The notes: a model not told the origin generated them from the sequence alone. DNA of 64,000 nt from an uncultured Victivallales bacterium (GCA_934661375.1 CAKUJH010000015.1:17306-81305); one strand, 5' to 3'; shown: positions 53,929 to 62,931, counted from the stretch's first letter. Numbers and translations are program-made.

Positions 53929-53956
53929 TTGCAAATTTCATTTTTGCATGTATGCT
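53929..53956 (+). promoter_or_regulatory. Possible prmA promoter
   Basis: TTGCAA (53929-53934), 16 bp and TATGCT (53951-53956), about 80 bp before prmA, in AT-rich DNA. Confidence 0.35.
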
Positions 53957-54038
53957 ATGATGCTTTTATCACAACAACGAGGAATTGCCTGCCATCGGAA
54001 AAAAAATGACGGAATTCCGCAAAAATGAGGTGTTTATC

Positions 54039-54941
54039 ATGAATGATATGCTGTACTGCTGCACGGTACGCGACGGCTCGGAAGTCCCCGACGCCGCAGC
54101 GGAACTGCTTTCCGGATTGGGTTATGAAGTCAGTTCGTGGAAAAACGAGGAAACCCGTGAAGTCCATCTGACACTGTATTTTCAGGATGAAGCATCCTGC
54201 CGCGAAGCTATGAAAAATCTTCAGGAGAAAGCACCGGAATATGCCGGATTCGGAATCGTTCTGGAAGATTTCCAGTATCATACACTGAAAAAGGAAGACT
54301 GGGCGGAAGTCTGGAAACTTCATTTCAAACCGCTGGTGATTTCCGACCGTCTGGCATTTGCGCCGTCCTGGGAAAAATTCCAGCCGAAACCCGGACAGCT
54401 GCTCATCACGCTCGATCCGGGCATGAGCTTCGGCACCGGACAGCACGCCACCACGAAATTCTGTCTGGGCGCTCTGGACCATTTCATTCTGGAACGCAAA
54501 CGGGCGGGACAGCTGAACATCTCCATGCTGGATGCGGGATCCGGTTCCGGCATTCTGGCAATCGCGGCGAAAAAACTCGGATGCGCACGGGTGGATGCTT
54601 TCGACATTGACCCGGACACCATTTCCGTTGCCGCGGAAAATGCCGAAGTCAACGGAATCAAAGCCGGTGAAGTGGATTTCCGCGCCGCCTCTCTGCTGGA
54701 ATATTCATCCGATATTCAGTATGACCTGGTCGCGGCAAATATTCTGTCGTCCGCCCTGATCGCCGGACGCGACAAACTGCTGTCGTTCTGTCATCCCGGC
54801 ACCACCCTGGTTCTGGCAGGGATTCTGGATGCGGAATATGCCACCGTCAGACAGGCATTCGAAGCCTCCGGCCGCTGCCGCGAGCTGTACAGCTCTACCG
54901 AAAAGGAATGGCACGGCGGAGTCTTTGAAATCATCGGCTGA
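54039..54941 (+). CDS. prmA: Ribosomal protein L11 methyltransferase
   Basis: SAM-dependent methyltransferase that modifies ribosomal protein L11. The 300-residue product has 'DPGMSFGTGQHATTKFCL' (about 130-150) and the SAM site 'MLDAGSGSGILAIAAKKLG' (about 175-195), then 'FDIDPDTISVAAENAEVNGI' and 'DLVAANILSSAL'. The start at 54039 follows GAGGTG at 6 nt; in-frame codons upstream lack a ribosome site. A hairpin at 54972-55001 ends the unit. Confidence 0.93.
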   Translation: MNDMLYCCTVRDGSEVPDAAAELLSGLGYEVSSWKNEETREVHLTLYFQDEASCREAMKNLQEKAPEYAGFGIVLEDFQYHTLKKEDWAEVWKLHFKPLVISDRLAFAPSWEKFQPKPGQLLITLDPGMSFGTGQHATTKFCLGALDHFILERKRAGQLNISMLDAGSGSGILAIAAKKLGCARVDAFDIDPDTISVAAENAEVNGIKAGEVDFRAASLLEYSSDIQYDLVAANILSSALIAGRDKLLSFCHPGTTLVLAGILDAEYATVRQAFEASGRCRELYSSTEKEWHGGVFEIIG

Positions 54942-54971
54942 AAATCCCGCGCAGGGAAACACCGAAATCAC

Positions 54972-55001
54972 GGTCTCCGGAAAAGACAATTTCCGGAGAC
55001 C
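54972..55001 (+). terminator. Strong hairpin after prmA
   Basis: GGTCTCCGGAAA (54972-54983) pairs perfectly over 12 bp with TTTCCGGAGACC (54990-55001). There is no T-run, so it may stabilise the mRNA end rather than terminate. Confidence 0.55.
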
Positions 55002-55087
55002 TCAGCTGTGAAATATTTAACAGATATTGTTGTCCTCTTTTCTGCATTATATTTATAACCAATTAAATATAAGCACATTACAAAATA

Positions 55088-55103
55088 TTGCCACGATTGG
55101 CAA
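55088..55103. promoter_or_regulatory. Palindrome upstream of the hydrogenase promoter
   Basis: TTGCCACGATTGGCAA, a perfect 6-4-6 palindrome about 37 bp upstream of the -35 element, in the position of an activator site. The regulator is unknown. Confidence 0.4.
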
Positions 55104-55139
55104 ATCTTTGAAAAAGACGAATATTTATTGGATTCATGC

Positions 55140-55190
55140 TTGAAAAAGCAAAATTTCCCGACTATATTAAATTTGTGAAACAAATCACAG
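55140..55190 (+). promoter_or_regulatory. Hydrogenase promoter with Rex-like operator
   Basis: TTGAAA (55140-55145), 17 bp and TATATT (55163-55168). At the start of transcription lies TTGTGAAACAAATCACAG (55173-55190), which fits the known Rex consensus TTGTGA-N6-TCACAA in all but the last base. Rex senses NADH/NAD+ and represses fermentation and hydrogenase genes when NADH is low, which fits an NAD(H)-linked hydrogenase. Confidence 0.65.
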
Positions 55191-55470
55191 CACCTGCCGG
55201 CAGGGAGAAAATCCTGATTTGAGAAAGCCGAATACGCCGGCAGGATGCAGAGTAAAAAGAGAAGAGAGAGTTTCTGTTTTCCGGAGCGGAAGAGAGCCGC
55301 GGCCGGCGGACAGATTTATTCCGATGGGTGTAAAACGGCTGCATGAAGCACGGAATGTATTGTCCCGTGCTGACAGATGCGAAGACCAATCCAGGAATAA
55401 GCTGCGCGCAGCAATGCGGCAGAGCTGAAAGCTCTTTGACTTACAGGCGAGCAACCAAGCCAAAAGGAGT
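55191..55470 (+). ncRNA. Long structured 5' leader of the hydrogenase operon
   Basis: About 280 nt without a convincing ORF but with several good stems: CCTGCCGGC/GCCGGCAGG (55193-55201/55236-55244), AGCACGG/CCGTGCT (55347-55353/55365-55371), the palindrome GCTGCGCGCAGC (55401-55412) and AGAGCT-GAA-AGCTCT (55421-55435). It ends with AAAAGGAG before hydC. I recognise no known riboswitch class. A regulatory or processing role is likely but unproven. Confidence 0.45.
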
Positions 55471-55476
55471 TAGGCA

Positions 55477-55989
55477 ATGGATCAAGCAAAAACTGCCGCA
55501 GAAATGGCGGTCCGCATGGAAAATGCGGAACAAGTACTGAAAGCAAACAACTACGACAAAGCGCGTCTGGTTCCCATCCTGCAGGAAGTGCAGGCCAGAT
55601 ACGGCTGGCTTTCCCAGGATCTCATCAGTTATGTTGCACGGGCAGTCGGGCTGCCGCCGGCACGGGTTTACGGCGTGGCGACGTTCTATGCCCACTTCAC
55701 CCTCAAGCCCAAGGGAAAACATGTGATCAAGCTGTGCGACGGCACTGCCTGTCATGTGAAAGGCTCCACCAAACTGCTCACGGCTCTCCGCACCCGTCTC
55801 GGCATGGCGGAAGGCGATGACACCAGCAAGGACGGCATGTTCACCATCGACACGGTCAGCTGTCTGGGCGCCTGCGGTCTGGCTCCGGTCATGGTCATCG
55901 ATTCGGAAGTCCACGGTCAGGTCAAACCCGATCAGGTGGACGCCATTCTCGACGCCGTTCTGGAAAATGACAAAAACGAGATGAAATAA
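55477..55989 (+). CDS. hydC: Bifurcating [FeFe] hydrogenase, NuoE-like [2Fe-2S] subunit
   Basis: 170 residues of the thioredoxin-like ferredoxin family (NuoE/HndA/HydC). It has 'NYDKARLVPILQEVQARYGWLSQDLISYVARAVGLPPARVYGVATFYAHF', then cluster Cys in 'CDGTACHVKG' and 'CLGACGLAPVM' (CX4C ... CX3C). It passes electrons between NADH-binding and catalytic subunits in the cytoplasm. AAAGGAG lies 8 nt before the ATG. The two other subunits follow at 15 and 22 nt. Confidence 0.92.
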   Translation: MDQAKTAAEMAVRMENAEQVLKANNYDKARLVPILQEVQARYGWLSQDLISYVARAVGLPPARVYGVATFYAHFTLKPKGKHVIKLCDGTACHVKGSTKLLTALRTRLGMAEGDDTSKDGMFTIDTVSCLGACGLAPVMVIDSEVHGQVKPDQVDAILDAVLENDKNEMK

Positions 55990-56004
55990 GGAGCCGGTTC
56001 CATC

Positions 56005-57900
56005 ATGTGCAAAAAAATCAACATCAGCGTCTGCGCCAAAGAATACAACGAAAAACTTTCCGCGGTCAAACGCCGCATCATCATCTGCGCCGGTACCGGA
56101 TGCGTTGCCAACGGTTCGCTCAAATTCCGTGACGCCCTGCTCAAAGAACTCGCCAGACACAATCTGAACATCAATACCGATCTGGAAAATGAGGATCTCA
56201 AGAAAGATTCCCATTATGTTTCCAAGAGCGGGTGCCAGGGCTTCTGCCAGATGGGTCCGCTGGTGCGCATCGAACCGGACGGCATTCTCTACACCAAGGT
56301 TCAGGCTGCCGATGCCGAAGAAATCGTCACGGAAACCATCCTCAAAGGCAATGTAGTCGAACGTCTCCTCTACAGAAGCCCGATTGACGGCAGACACTAC
56401 CGCGGCGATCATGACATCCCGTTCTACAAACGCCAGCACCGTCTGGTCCTTGCCAACTGCACGATCGAACCCGCCAGCATCAGCGAATACATTGCACGGC
56501 GCGGGTACGAGGCGGCAGAAAAAGCCTGGACCGCCATGGCTCCGGAAGAAGTCTGCAAAGTCATGGAAGATTCCGGACTGCGGGGACGCGGAGGCGGCGG
56601 ATTCCCGACCGGACGCAAATGGAGACTGACGCTCGCTTCCAAAAACGATGTCAAATATGTGATCTGCAACGGCGACGAAGGCGACCCGGGGGCATTCATG
56701 GACCGTTCGGTCATGGAAGGCAACCCGCACTCCGTGCTGGAAGGCATGATGGTGGCGGCGCGCGCCGTGGAAGCCAGTGAAGGCTATGTCTACGTCCGAG
56801 CGGAATACCCGCTGGCGGTCGAACGCATGGCGGCGGCAATCAAGGATGCGGAAAACGCCGGTATTCTCGGCGACAACGTATTCGGAACCGGAAAATCTTT
56901 CCGCATTCATATTATGGAAGGTGCCGGCGCATTTGTCTGCGGGGAAGAAACCGCTCTGATCGCCTCCATCGAAGGAAAACGCGGTATGCCGATGCCCAAA
57001 CCCCCGTTCCCCGCGCAGCATGGTCTGTGGGGCAAACCGACGGTCATCAACAACGTGGAAACTCTGGCCACGGTTCCGTACATCATGCGGGAAGGCGCCG
57101 CCAAATTCCGCGAACTCGGCACCCCGACTTCTCCAGGAACCAAAACTTTCGCTCTGACTGGACACGTCGCCAACACCGGACTGATTGAAGTTCCGTTCGG
57201 CACTACGCTGGGCGAAATCGTCAACGAAATCGGCGGCGGCGTTACCGACGCCCATGGTCATATCTCCCTGGACAACTTCAAGGCCGTGCAAATCGGCGGA
57301 CCTTCCGGCGGCTGTCTCACCAAAGACATGCTGGAGCTGCCGCTGGATTTCGATTCGCTCCGCAGTGTCGGCGCAATGGTCGGGTCCGGCGGTCTGGTGG
57401 TCATGAACCAGCAGACCTGTATGCCGGCGGTCGCGCGCTTCTTCATGGGCTTCACGCAGAATGAATCCTGCGGCAAGTGTGTTCCCTGCCGCGAAGGCAC
57501 CAAACAGATGCTCGCTCTGCTGACCGACATCTGCCACGGCGAAGCCACCGAAGAAACCCTTGCCCTGCTCGAAGAAACCGCCAATGCCGTGCGCATGGCA
57601 TCCCTCTGCGGTCTGGGCAAAACCGCTCCCAATCCTGTACTTTCCACTCTGCGGCATTTCCGCGACGAGTATCTGGCTCACGTGAACAAAAAACGCTGTC
57701 CCGCCGGACAGTGTCTCAAACTTGCCATGCCGGAAATTGACCCGGCGAAATGCAAAGGATGCTCCCTCTGCTCGAAGAAGTGTCCGGTCGGTGCCATCAC
57801 CGGAGAAATCAAAAAACCGTTCAAGATCGACCAGAACAAGTGCATCAAGTGCGGTGCCTGCAAAGCCGCCTGCAAATTCGGCGCAGTAACCGGAATCTGA
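56005..57900 (+). CDS. hydB: Bifurcating [FeFe] hydrogenase, NuoF-like FMN/NADH subunit
   Basis: 631 residues. An N-terminal thioredoxin-like [2Fe-2S] domain ('CAGTGC...SGCQGFCQMGP', about 30-85) is followed by the NADH/FMN core ('GLRGRGGGGFPTGRKWRL', 'CNGDEGDPGAFMDRSVMEGNPH'), an N3-type [4Fe-4S] site ('ESCGKCVPCREGTKQM' with a later 'CGLGKTAPNPV'), and a C-terminal two-[4Fe-4S] ferredoxin ('CKGCSLCSKKCPVGAI...CIKCGACKAACKFGAV'). This is the HydB/HndC architecture of NAD+/ferredoxin-dependent electron-bifurcating hydrogenases. The operon has no maturases, which must lie elsewhere. Confidence 0.95.
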   Translation: MCKKINISVCAKEYNEKLSAVKRRIIICAGTGCVANGSLKFRDALLKELARHNLNINTDLENEDLKKDSHYVSKSGCQGFCQMGPLVRIEPDGILYTKVQAADAEEIVTETILKGNVVERLLYRSPIDGRHYRGDHDIPFYKRQHRLVLANCTIEPASISEYIARRGYEAAEKAWTAMAPEEVCKVMEDSGLRGRGGGGFPTGRKWRLTLASKNDVKYVICNGDEGDPGAFMDRSVMEGNPHSVLEGMMVAARAVEASEGYVYVRAEYPLAVERMAAAIKDAENAGILGDNVFGTGKSFRIHIMEGAGAFVCGEETALIASIEGKRGMPMPKPPFPAQHGLWGKPTVINNVETLATVPYIMREGAAKFRELGTPTSPGTKTFALTGHVANTGLIEVPFGTTLGEIVNEIGGGVTDAHGHISLDNFKAVQIGGPSGGCLTKDMLELPLDFDSLRSVGAMVGSGGLVVMNQQTCMPAVARFFMGFTQNESCGKCVPCREGTKQMLALLTDICHGEATEETLALLEETANAVRMASLCGLGKTAPNPVLSTLRHFRDEYLAHVNKKRCPAGQCLKLAMPEIDPAKCKGCSLCSKKCPVGAITGEIKKPFKIDQNKCIKCGACKAACKFGAVTGI

Positions 57901-57922
57901 CCGCAAAAGGAGACAAAGCAAC

Positions 57923-59944
57923 ATGGATACCGCAACGAAAAAAATCATGACTGTCAACGGCCGCGAGGTCGAATTCAATAACGAGAAAAATCTGCTGGAA
58001 GTGATCCGCAGGATCGGCATCGAACTGCCGACTTTCTGCTATCATTCCGAATTGAGCGCATACGGTGCCTGCCGCCTCTGCCTGGTCGAAGTCGAAGGAC
58101 GCGGCATCATGGCGTCATGCTCCACGGCTCCGGAAAACGGCATGAAAATCCGTACCGATTCCCTGCAGCTGCGCAATATGCGCCGCATCAACATCGAACT
58201 GCTGCTCGCCAACCACAAACGCGAATGCCCGTCCTGCACCCGCAGTGCCAACTGCGCCCTGCAGAATCTGGCGCGCCGGCTCGGTGTGGATGAAATCCGT
58301 TTCAAACAGCTGACCGAGTTTCAGCCGGTGGACGACTCTTCGCCCTCGATCACCCGCGACCCGAACAAGTGTGTGCTGTGCGGCGACTGCGTCCGCATGT
58401 GCAAGGAAGTTCAGGGCATCGGCGCGATTGACTTCGCCGGACGCGGCTCCAAAGCCCAGGTTGTCCCCGCCTTCGGCAAAGCATTGTCCGATGTGGAATG
58501 CGTCAACTGCGGACAGTGTGCGCAGGTCTGCCCGACGGGTGCGCTCACCCCGAAAGAATACCGCGAAGAAGTCTGGAATGCCATACATGACCCCGACAAA
58601 GTCGTGGTGGCGTCCATTGCCCCCGCTGTGCGTGTCGGCATCGGCGAATATTTCGGACTGCCGGCAGGCGACAACCTGGCGGGCAAGCTGGTCTCGGCTC
58701 TCCGGCTGATGGGCTTCGATTATGTTTACGACACCACCTTCTCCGCGGACATGACGATCCTTGAAGAAGGGGAGGAACTGCTCCGCCGGGTCAAAGCGGG
58801 CGGACCGTTCCCGATGTTCACCAGCTGCTGCCCCGGCTGGGTCAAATTCGCGGAAACCAATTTCCCGACTCTCCTTCCGAATGTCTCCTCCTGCCGTTCC
58901 CCGCAGCAGATGTTCGGCAGCATCGCCAAGGAAGCTCTGCCTTCCATCCTGAACATCCCGCGGGAAAAGCTGGTCGTGGTTTCCATTATGCCATGCACCG
59001 CAAAAAAATATGAAGCGCAGCTGGATAAATTCAAAACCAACGGCGTGCCGGATGTCGATTATGTCCTGACCACCGGCGAAGTCGGACGCATGATCAATTC
59101 ATTCGGCATCCATTTCGCCGAACTGGATGCCGATGCGTTTGACATGCCGCTCGGATTCGGCACCGGCGCCGGTGTCATTTTCGGCACCAGCGGCGGCGTC
59201 ATGGAAGCCGCTCTGCGCTATGCCGCCGAAAAAATTTCCGGAAAAACGCTTCAGCATCTGGAATTCAAATCGGTCCGCGGACAGGAAAAACTCAAAACCG
59301 CAGACATCAAAGCAGGCGACCTCACTCTGAAAATCGCCGTGGTCAACACTCTCGGGGAAGCCAGACGCATTGCCGATGAAGCCGCGCAGGGAAAATCCCC
59401 GTACCACTTCATTGAAGTCATGGCATGTCCCGGAGGCTGCGTCGCCGGCGGCGGTCAGCCCATCCAGTCCGACCGGACCTGCAAGGTGAAACGCATGGAC
59501 GCCCTTTACAAGACGGACAAAAACATGCAGTTCCACAACTCCCAGGACAACCCGGTCCTGCAGGAATGCTATTCCAAATTCCTGGAAGGACAGCCCAATT
59601 CGCACAAAGCGCATTCTCTGCTCCATACCGGATATGAAAGCAGGGAAGATGTCTTCGATGCCCGTTACTCCCTGCAGAAGGGCAGTGCGGACAAGAAAAT
59701 TCAGGTTGCGGTCTGTGTAACTCCGGCGGATGCGGCGAAAGCCGGCAAAGCGCTGGAACAGCTGGTCGCAGAAGCCGAAAAACTCGGCTGCGTCGACAGA
59801 ATTGACTTCGATGCCGCATACACTCCGGCATCGGTGCTCGACCGCAAAGACGGCGAACTCCTGATTGGAAACGTCCCCGTGGATGCGTCCGATGCAGCTC
59901 AGGTTGCGGCGGCATTGAAAGATGCCCTGTCCCGGCTGGGCTGA
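57923..59944 (+). CDS. hydA: [FeFe] hydrogenase catalytic subunit with C-terminal extension
   Basis: 673 residues. Plant-type [2Fe-2S] (N-terminal ~80), His/Cys [4Fe-4S] ('HKRECPSCTRSANC'), two [4Fe-4S] ('CVLCGDCVRMC', 'CVNCGQCAQVCPTGAL'), then the H-cluster: 'TSCCPGWV' (about 300), 'MPCTAKKYE' (about 355), 'EVMACPGGCVAGGGQP' (about 497-512). The small-subunit-like tail ('SHKAHSLLHTGYESR') is followed by about 85 further residues (590-673) with a beta-alpha-beta-beta-alpha look and no cluster Cys pattern, resembling a degenerate thioredoxin-like domain. It evolves or consumes H2 with NADH and ferredoxin. Confidence 0.96.
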   Translation: MDTATKKIMTVNGREVEFNNEKNLLEVIRRIGIELPTFCYHSELSAYGACRLCLVEVEGRGIMASCSTAPENGMKIRTDSLQLRNMRRINIELLLANHKRECPSCTRSANCALQNLARRLGVDEIRFKQLTEFQPVDDSSPSITRDPNKCVLCGDCVRMCKEVQGIGAIDFAGRGSKAQVVPAFGKALSDVECVNCGQCAQVCPTGALTPKEYREEVWNAIHDPDKVVVASIAPAVRVGIGEYFGLPAGDNLAGKLVSALRLMGFDYVYDTTFSADMTILEEGEELLRRVKAGGPFPMFTSCCPGWVKFAETNFPTLLPNVSSCRSPQQMFGSIAKEALPSILNIPREKLVVVSIMPCTAKKYEAQLDKFKTNGVPDVDYVLTTGEVGRMINSFGIHFAELDADAFDMPLGFGTGAGVIFGTSGGVMEAALRYAAEKISGKTLQHLEFKSVRGQEKLKTADIKAGDLTLKIAVVNTLGEARRIADEAAQGKSPYHFIEVMACPGGCVAGGGQPIQSDRTCKVKRMDALYKTDKNMQFHNSQDNPVLQECYSKFLEGQPNSHKAHSLLHTGYESREDVFDARYSLQKGSADKKIQVAVCVTPADAAKAGKALEQLVAEAEKLGCVDRIDFDAAYTPASVLDRKDGELLIGNVPVDASDAAQVAAALKDALSRLG

Positions 59945-59956
59945 CGCGGGTTTTGA

Positions 59957-60070
59957 CTTCCCGGCGGAACAAATACGCCGGGAAGATGTCCAAACCAATG
60001 ATTTAAGGAATTGCGGGGATCCCGCGCAGAGCTCCCCCCTCGGCTTCTGCACCCCGCAATTCCTCTTTTT
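59957..60070 (+). terminator. Tandem hairpin terminator of the hydrogenase operon
   Basis: The first stem is CTTCCCGGCG/CGCCGGGAAG (59957-59966/59976-59985). The second, 12 bp, is GGAATTGCGGGG/CCCCGCAATTCC (60007-60018/60052-60063), followed by TCTTTTTG. Confidence 0.8.
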
Positions 60071-60168
60071 GTTTTCATGCCCAGTGCGAAAAATGCTGTA
60101 ATATGCGGAAAAATCACGGCATTACGTTGAAAAATCTGTTTTTTTTGAAAAATAATCCGTTTCTGGAC

Positions 60169-60196
60169 TTGACATTTTCAAAAATCTTCGTATAAT
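60169..60196 (+). promoter_or_regulatory. Consensus sigma-70-type promoter
   Basis: TTGACA (60169-60174), 16 bp and TATAAT (60191-60196), both perfect hexamers, 44 bp before the small zinc-ribbon gene. Strong constitutive expression is expected. Confidence 0.7.
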
Positions 60197-60240
60197 TCGC
60201 TACATGAAGGTTTTTCAAACATAAAAAAGGAGATACAGCC

Positions 60241-60501
60241 ATGGTTTTGATTTGCCCGTACTGCGATATTGAGATCAGTGAAAAACTGGTGGAAGCCGAA
60301 GACGGCTGCTGCCCGGAATGCGGAACCCTGATCACCGCCAACTCCGTCGCCGATTACGATGAAGACGGCGATGAATATGAAGAAGATGAATTTACCAAAG
60401 AATTCGGCGATGATGACAGCTTCATGGACGATGAAGAGTATGAAGACATCAATTTCGATGAATTTGATGATGAGCCGAAGGAACCCAAAAAGGGCAAATA
60501 A
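60241..60501 (+). CDS. Small acidic zinc-ribbon protein
   Basis: 86 residues: an N-terminal zinc ribbon ('LICPYCDIEI' and 'GCCPECGTLI', giving CX2C...CX2C) and an extremely acidic tail (Asp/Glu about half of residues 38-80) ending in Lys-rich 'PKEPKKGK'. AAAGGAG precedes the ATG by 9 nt, and the promoter is near-perfect, so the protein is probably abundant. The build recalls small RNA-polymerase- or ribosome-associated factors, but I recognise no family. Confidence 0.75.
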   Translation: MVLICPYCDIEISEKLVEAEDGCCPECGTLITANSVADYDEDGDEYEEDEFTKEFGDDDSFMDDEEYEDINFDEFDDEPKEPKKGK

Positions 60502-60529
60502 CAGCAGCTCTCCGATATGGATAGGAAAA

Positions 60530-60574
60530 GATGCGGCTGCCGGAATGAAATTGAAAGCACCGAACAGCCGCATC
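60530..60574 (-). terminator. Hairpin between zinc-ribbon gene and symporter gene
   Basis: GATGCGGCTG (60530-60539) pairs with CAGCCGCATC (60565-60574). On the minus strand it is followed by TTTT, so it best serves the symporter. Confidence 0.55.
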
Positions 60575-60600
60575 GGTAAATGACCCTATCGGAAAAACAT

Positions 60601-62931
60601 TCAGTTCCCTTTATTTTCCGACGGTCTGGCATCCTTACTGCCGGCGTCAATCGCATCCAGCTGAGCCTTGTCCGCCAGTGAAACGTTGCCTTCCACTCGC
60701 CCGTCATCCAGCGGAGTTGCAATCCGGGCATTCAGATCACGGAACATAGCCTTCATGTCAATGGTTCCGCAAATGCCGAACCAGACTGCAGTAATCGCCG
60801 CAATGATTCCCGGAACCACCAGAAACACGATCAGGAAATAATTGCCCCACCATCCCATCGACCAGGGCTGCAGCAGATTCCAGATGACGATCAGAATGAA
60901 ACAGCCGAAGAATTTGTAAATGATCGAATAGACAAAGAATGCCCAGGCAACCACTTTATCCCAGAACGAATATTCCGGCGTAATGCCGATCAGCTTGTCA
61001 TAAACGTTGTTCCAGGTCCAGACACTCCGAATCTGGCGTGCGCCGTCTATCGCATACTTGCCGCGGTGCAGCATACGTTCCAGATTGAACGGCTCCCGGC
61101 AGGTGAGTTTTGAAACCAGACAGTACAGTGCCAGCGTGATAAGCATCGTGATGAAATACCATTCATAACTGTTGATCGGACACTTCACCGCGTTCATTTC
61201 CCAGACAATCACCGGATTCAGCGGTTTGGAAATCAGCGTAAGAATGCTGCCGACTGTTCCGTCCAGATTGTTGTCAACCAGCCACGGGTACACGGCATTT
61301 GCCCAGTTGCGCTGAACCAGCATCCCGACCACCGCCAGCACCATACCGCTGATCAGACTCCACCACGCCCCCATTGTCGTGCCGAATCTGCCGTACAATC
61401 CGAAAATCATCACTGGACCGCAGCCGCCCAGCCACATGGTGCAGACCAGCGTAACATACAGATTGATGTAATCCAGCTGCGCCATGTATTTGGAGCCGAA
61501 GAAGAAAAATACCCCGATGCCGATCGCGACCAGACGAATCATCCACATGTGCTGCCGCGGAGTCAGCGGTTTCTTGATCAACGGCAGAATCACGTCCTGA
61601 CCCATCGTCACGGTGGCGCTGAATATGCGACTGTCGTCCGTGGAAATCATCGCCAGAATCATCAGCAGACAGAACAGCCCCAGCATTCCCGGCGGAAGCA
61701 TCTGACGCAGCGTTACGGGCAGCATCTGCTGATAATACAGTGTGCGGAACTGCTGAAACAGCGAATTACCCTGTGCTTCATCTTTCATCTTCAAGGCATT
61801 ATGCACTTTGTTCAGATAGCGGGTATCCACATTTTCCTTCTCGGAAAGCGGCTTGTCCACTCCCGGCTGATACTTTTGAACCGGCATGGAATGCATGGTC
61901 TGAATCACATTGTCTTTCAGTTTCTCATCTTTGACCACATCCTCCGCAATGCGGCTGGTCAGCTGCATCCGGATTTCATGTGCCTGTTCGGCAAAATCCT
62001 GATGCGTGAGGTACGTCAGCAGAGCAACGGACATCAGCACATAGAAAACAACGCCAAGTGCGTTGCGCCAGGATCCCAGCAGGGATGCCATTTTCTGTTC
62101 ATGAGCCGATTTCGCGGCACTGGATCCACCGCCGCAGCCAATCCAGCTGCACCGGTGAAATACGGCGCAGAACAACGTTACAATCAGGAAGAAATAATTG
62201 AAATCGCGCAGTTTTCCGATATCATAAGGATTCAGAAAGTTTTCACCGGCGGCACGTTCGGAAAGCACCGGAAGAATTTCATTGCTCCAGGAAAATTTAC
62301 ACAGCACAAAAACCGCGAACAGTGCCAGCAGCGGATAACAGATGAAACCTTGAATCGTATCCGTGACAATAATGGAAAGCGTTCCGCCCATGCAGATAAT
62401 TGAAATGGCGGCGGTCAGAACCAGCAGCATAATGCTGTCGAACGTGGATACACTGAAACCGAAAACGGTGAATGTTTCCGGCAGCTCCAGAAAATAAATG
62501 AAAAAACGGGCGGCGAGCGCCGGCATGATCATATTGGCAAGCATTTCCGAAAGACACCGGAGAGCCGCCGCAAAAATACGGAATCTGCGGCTGTAACGCA
62601 GCTCCAGAAACTGTCCCAGACTTTGCGCCTTGGTTTCACGGAAACGGTAAAGCCCGAAACCGAACAATCCCAGTACCACGCTCAACGGCAGAGTAAGTGT
62701 TCCCCAGAACCCCAGGGCAAAACCGACTTTGTAATGCACTTCCACATATGCCAGCAGCCCGATGATCGACAGGGCGTTGGCAATATCTCCAACGGAAATT
62801 ACATAACGGCCACAAACCCGTCCTGCGGAAAGAAATGTCGTTACATCTTTCAGGTATCGTCGGGAATAAATTCCCATCCACATCACGAATACCACCGGAA
62901 TTGCCACGATGAGCCAATCGTACCAGAGCAT
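60601..62931 (-). CDS. Sodium:solute symporter family transporter
   Basis: 776 residues, about 13-15 membrane helices, SSS/SLC5 type. The N-terminal 'DWLIVAIPVVFVMWMGIYSRRYLKDVTTFLSAGRVCGRYVIS' and 'SLGQFLELRYSRRFR' are typical. A large loop between residues about 330 and 400 ('EIRMQLTSRIAEDVVKDEKL...YQPGVDKPLSEKENVDTRYLNKVHN') is an insertion relative to shorter family members. Substrates in the family are sugars, amino acids or organic anions. Two LacI-type operators upstream suggest sugar-responsive control. AAAGGA lies 12 nt before the ATG. Confidence 0.85.
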   Translation of the reverse strand: MLWYDWLIVAIPVVFVMWMGIYSRRYLKDVTTFLSAGRVCGRYVISVGDIANALSIIGLLAYVEVHYKVGFALGFWGTLTLPLSVVLGLFGFGLYRFRETKAQSLGQFLELRYSRRFRIFAAALRCLSEMLANMIMPALAARFFIYFLELPETFTVFGFSVSTFDSIMLLVLTAAISIICMGGTLSIIVTDTIQGFICYPLLALFAVFVLCKFSWSNEILPVLSERAAGENFLNPYDIGKLRDFNYFFLIVTLFCAVFHRCSWIGCGGGSSAAKSAHEQKMASLLGSWRNALGVVFYVLMSVALLTYLTHQDFAEQAHEIRMQLTSRIAEDVVKDEKLKDNVIQTMHSMPVQKYQPGVDKPLSEKENVDTRYLNKVHNALKMKDEAQGNSLFQQFRTLYYQQMLPVTLRQMLPPGMLGLFCLLMILAMISTDDSRIFSATVTMGQDVILPLIKKPLTPRQHMWMIRLVAIGIGVFFFFGSKYMAQLDYINLYVTLVCTMWLGGCGPVMIFGLYGRFGTTMGAWWSLISGMVLAVVGMLVQRNWANAVYPWLVDNNLDGTVGSILTLISKPLNPVIVWEMNAVKCPINSYEWYFITMLITLALYCLVSKLTCREPFNLERMLHRGKYAIDGARQIRSVWTWNNVYDKLIGITPEYSFWDKVVAWAFFVYSIIYKFFGCFILIVIWNLLQPWSMGWWGNYFLIVFLVVPGIIAAITAVWFGICGTIDMKAMFRDLNARIATPLDDGRVEGNVSLADKAQLDAIDAGSKDARPSENKGN

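Noticed and set aside
55191..55470. Known riboswitch or SRP/tmRNA/RNase P RNA
   Set aside because: None of the conserved cores of TPP, cobalamin, FMN, SAM-I, Moco, GEMM, SRP, tmRNA or RNase P RNA could be found by eye.
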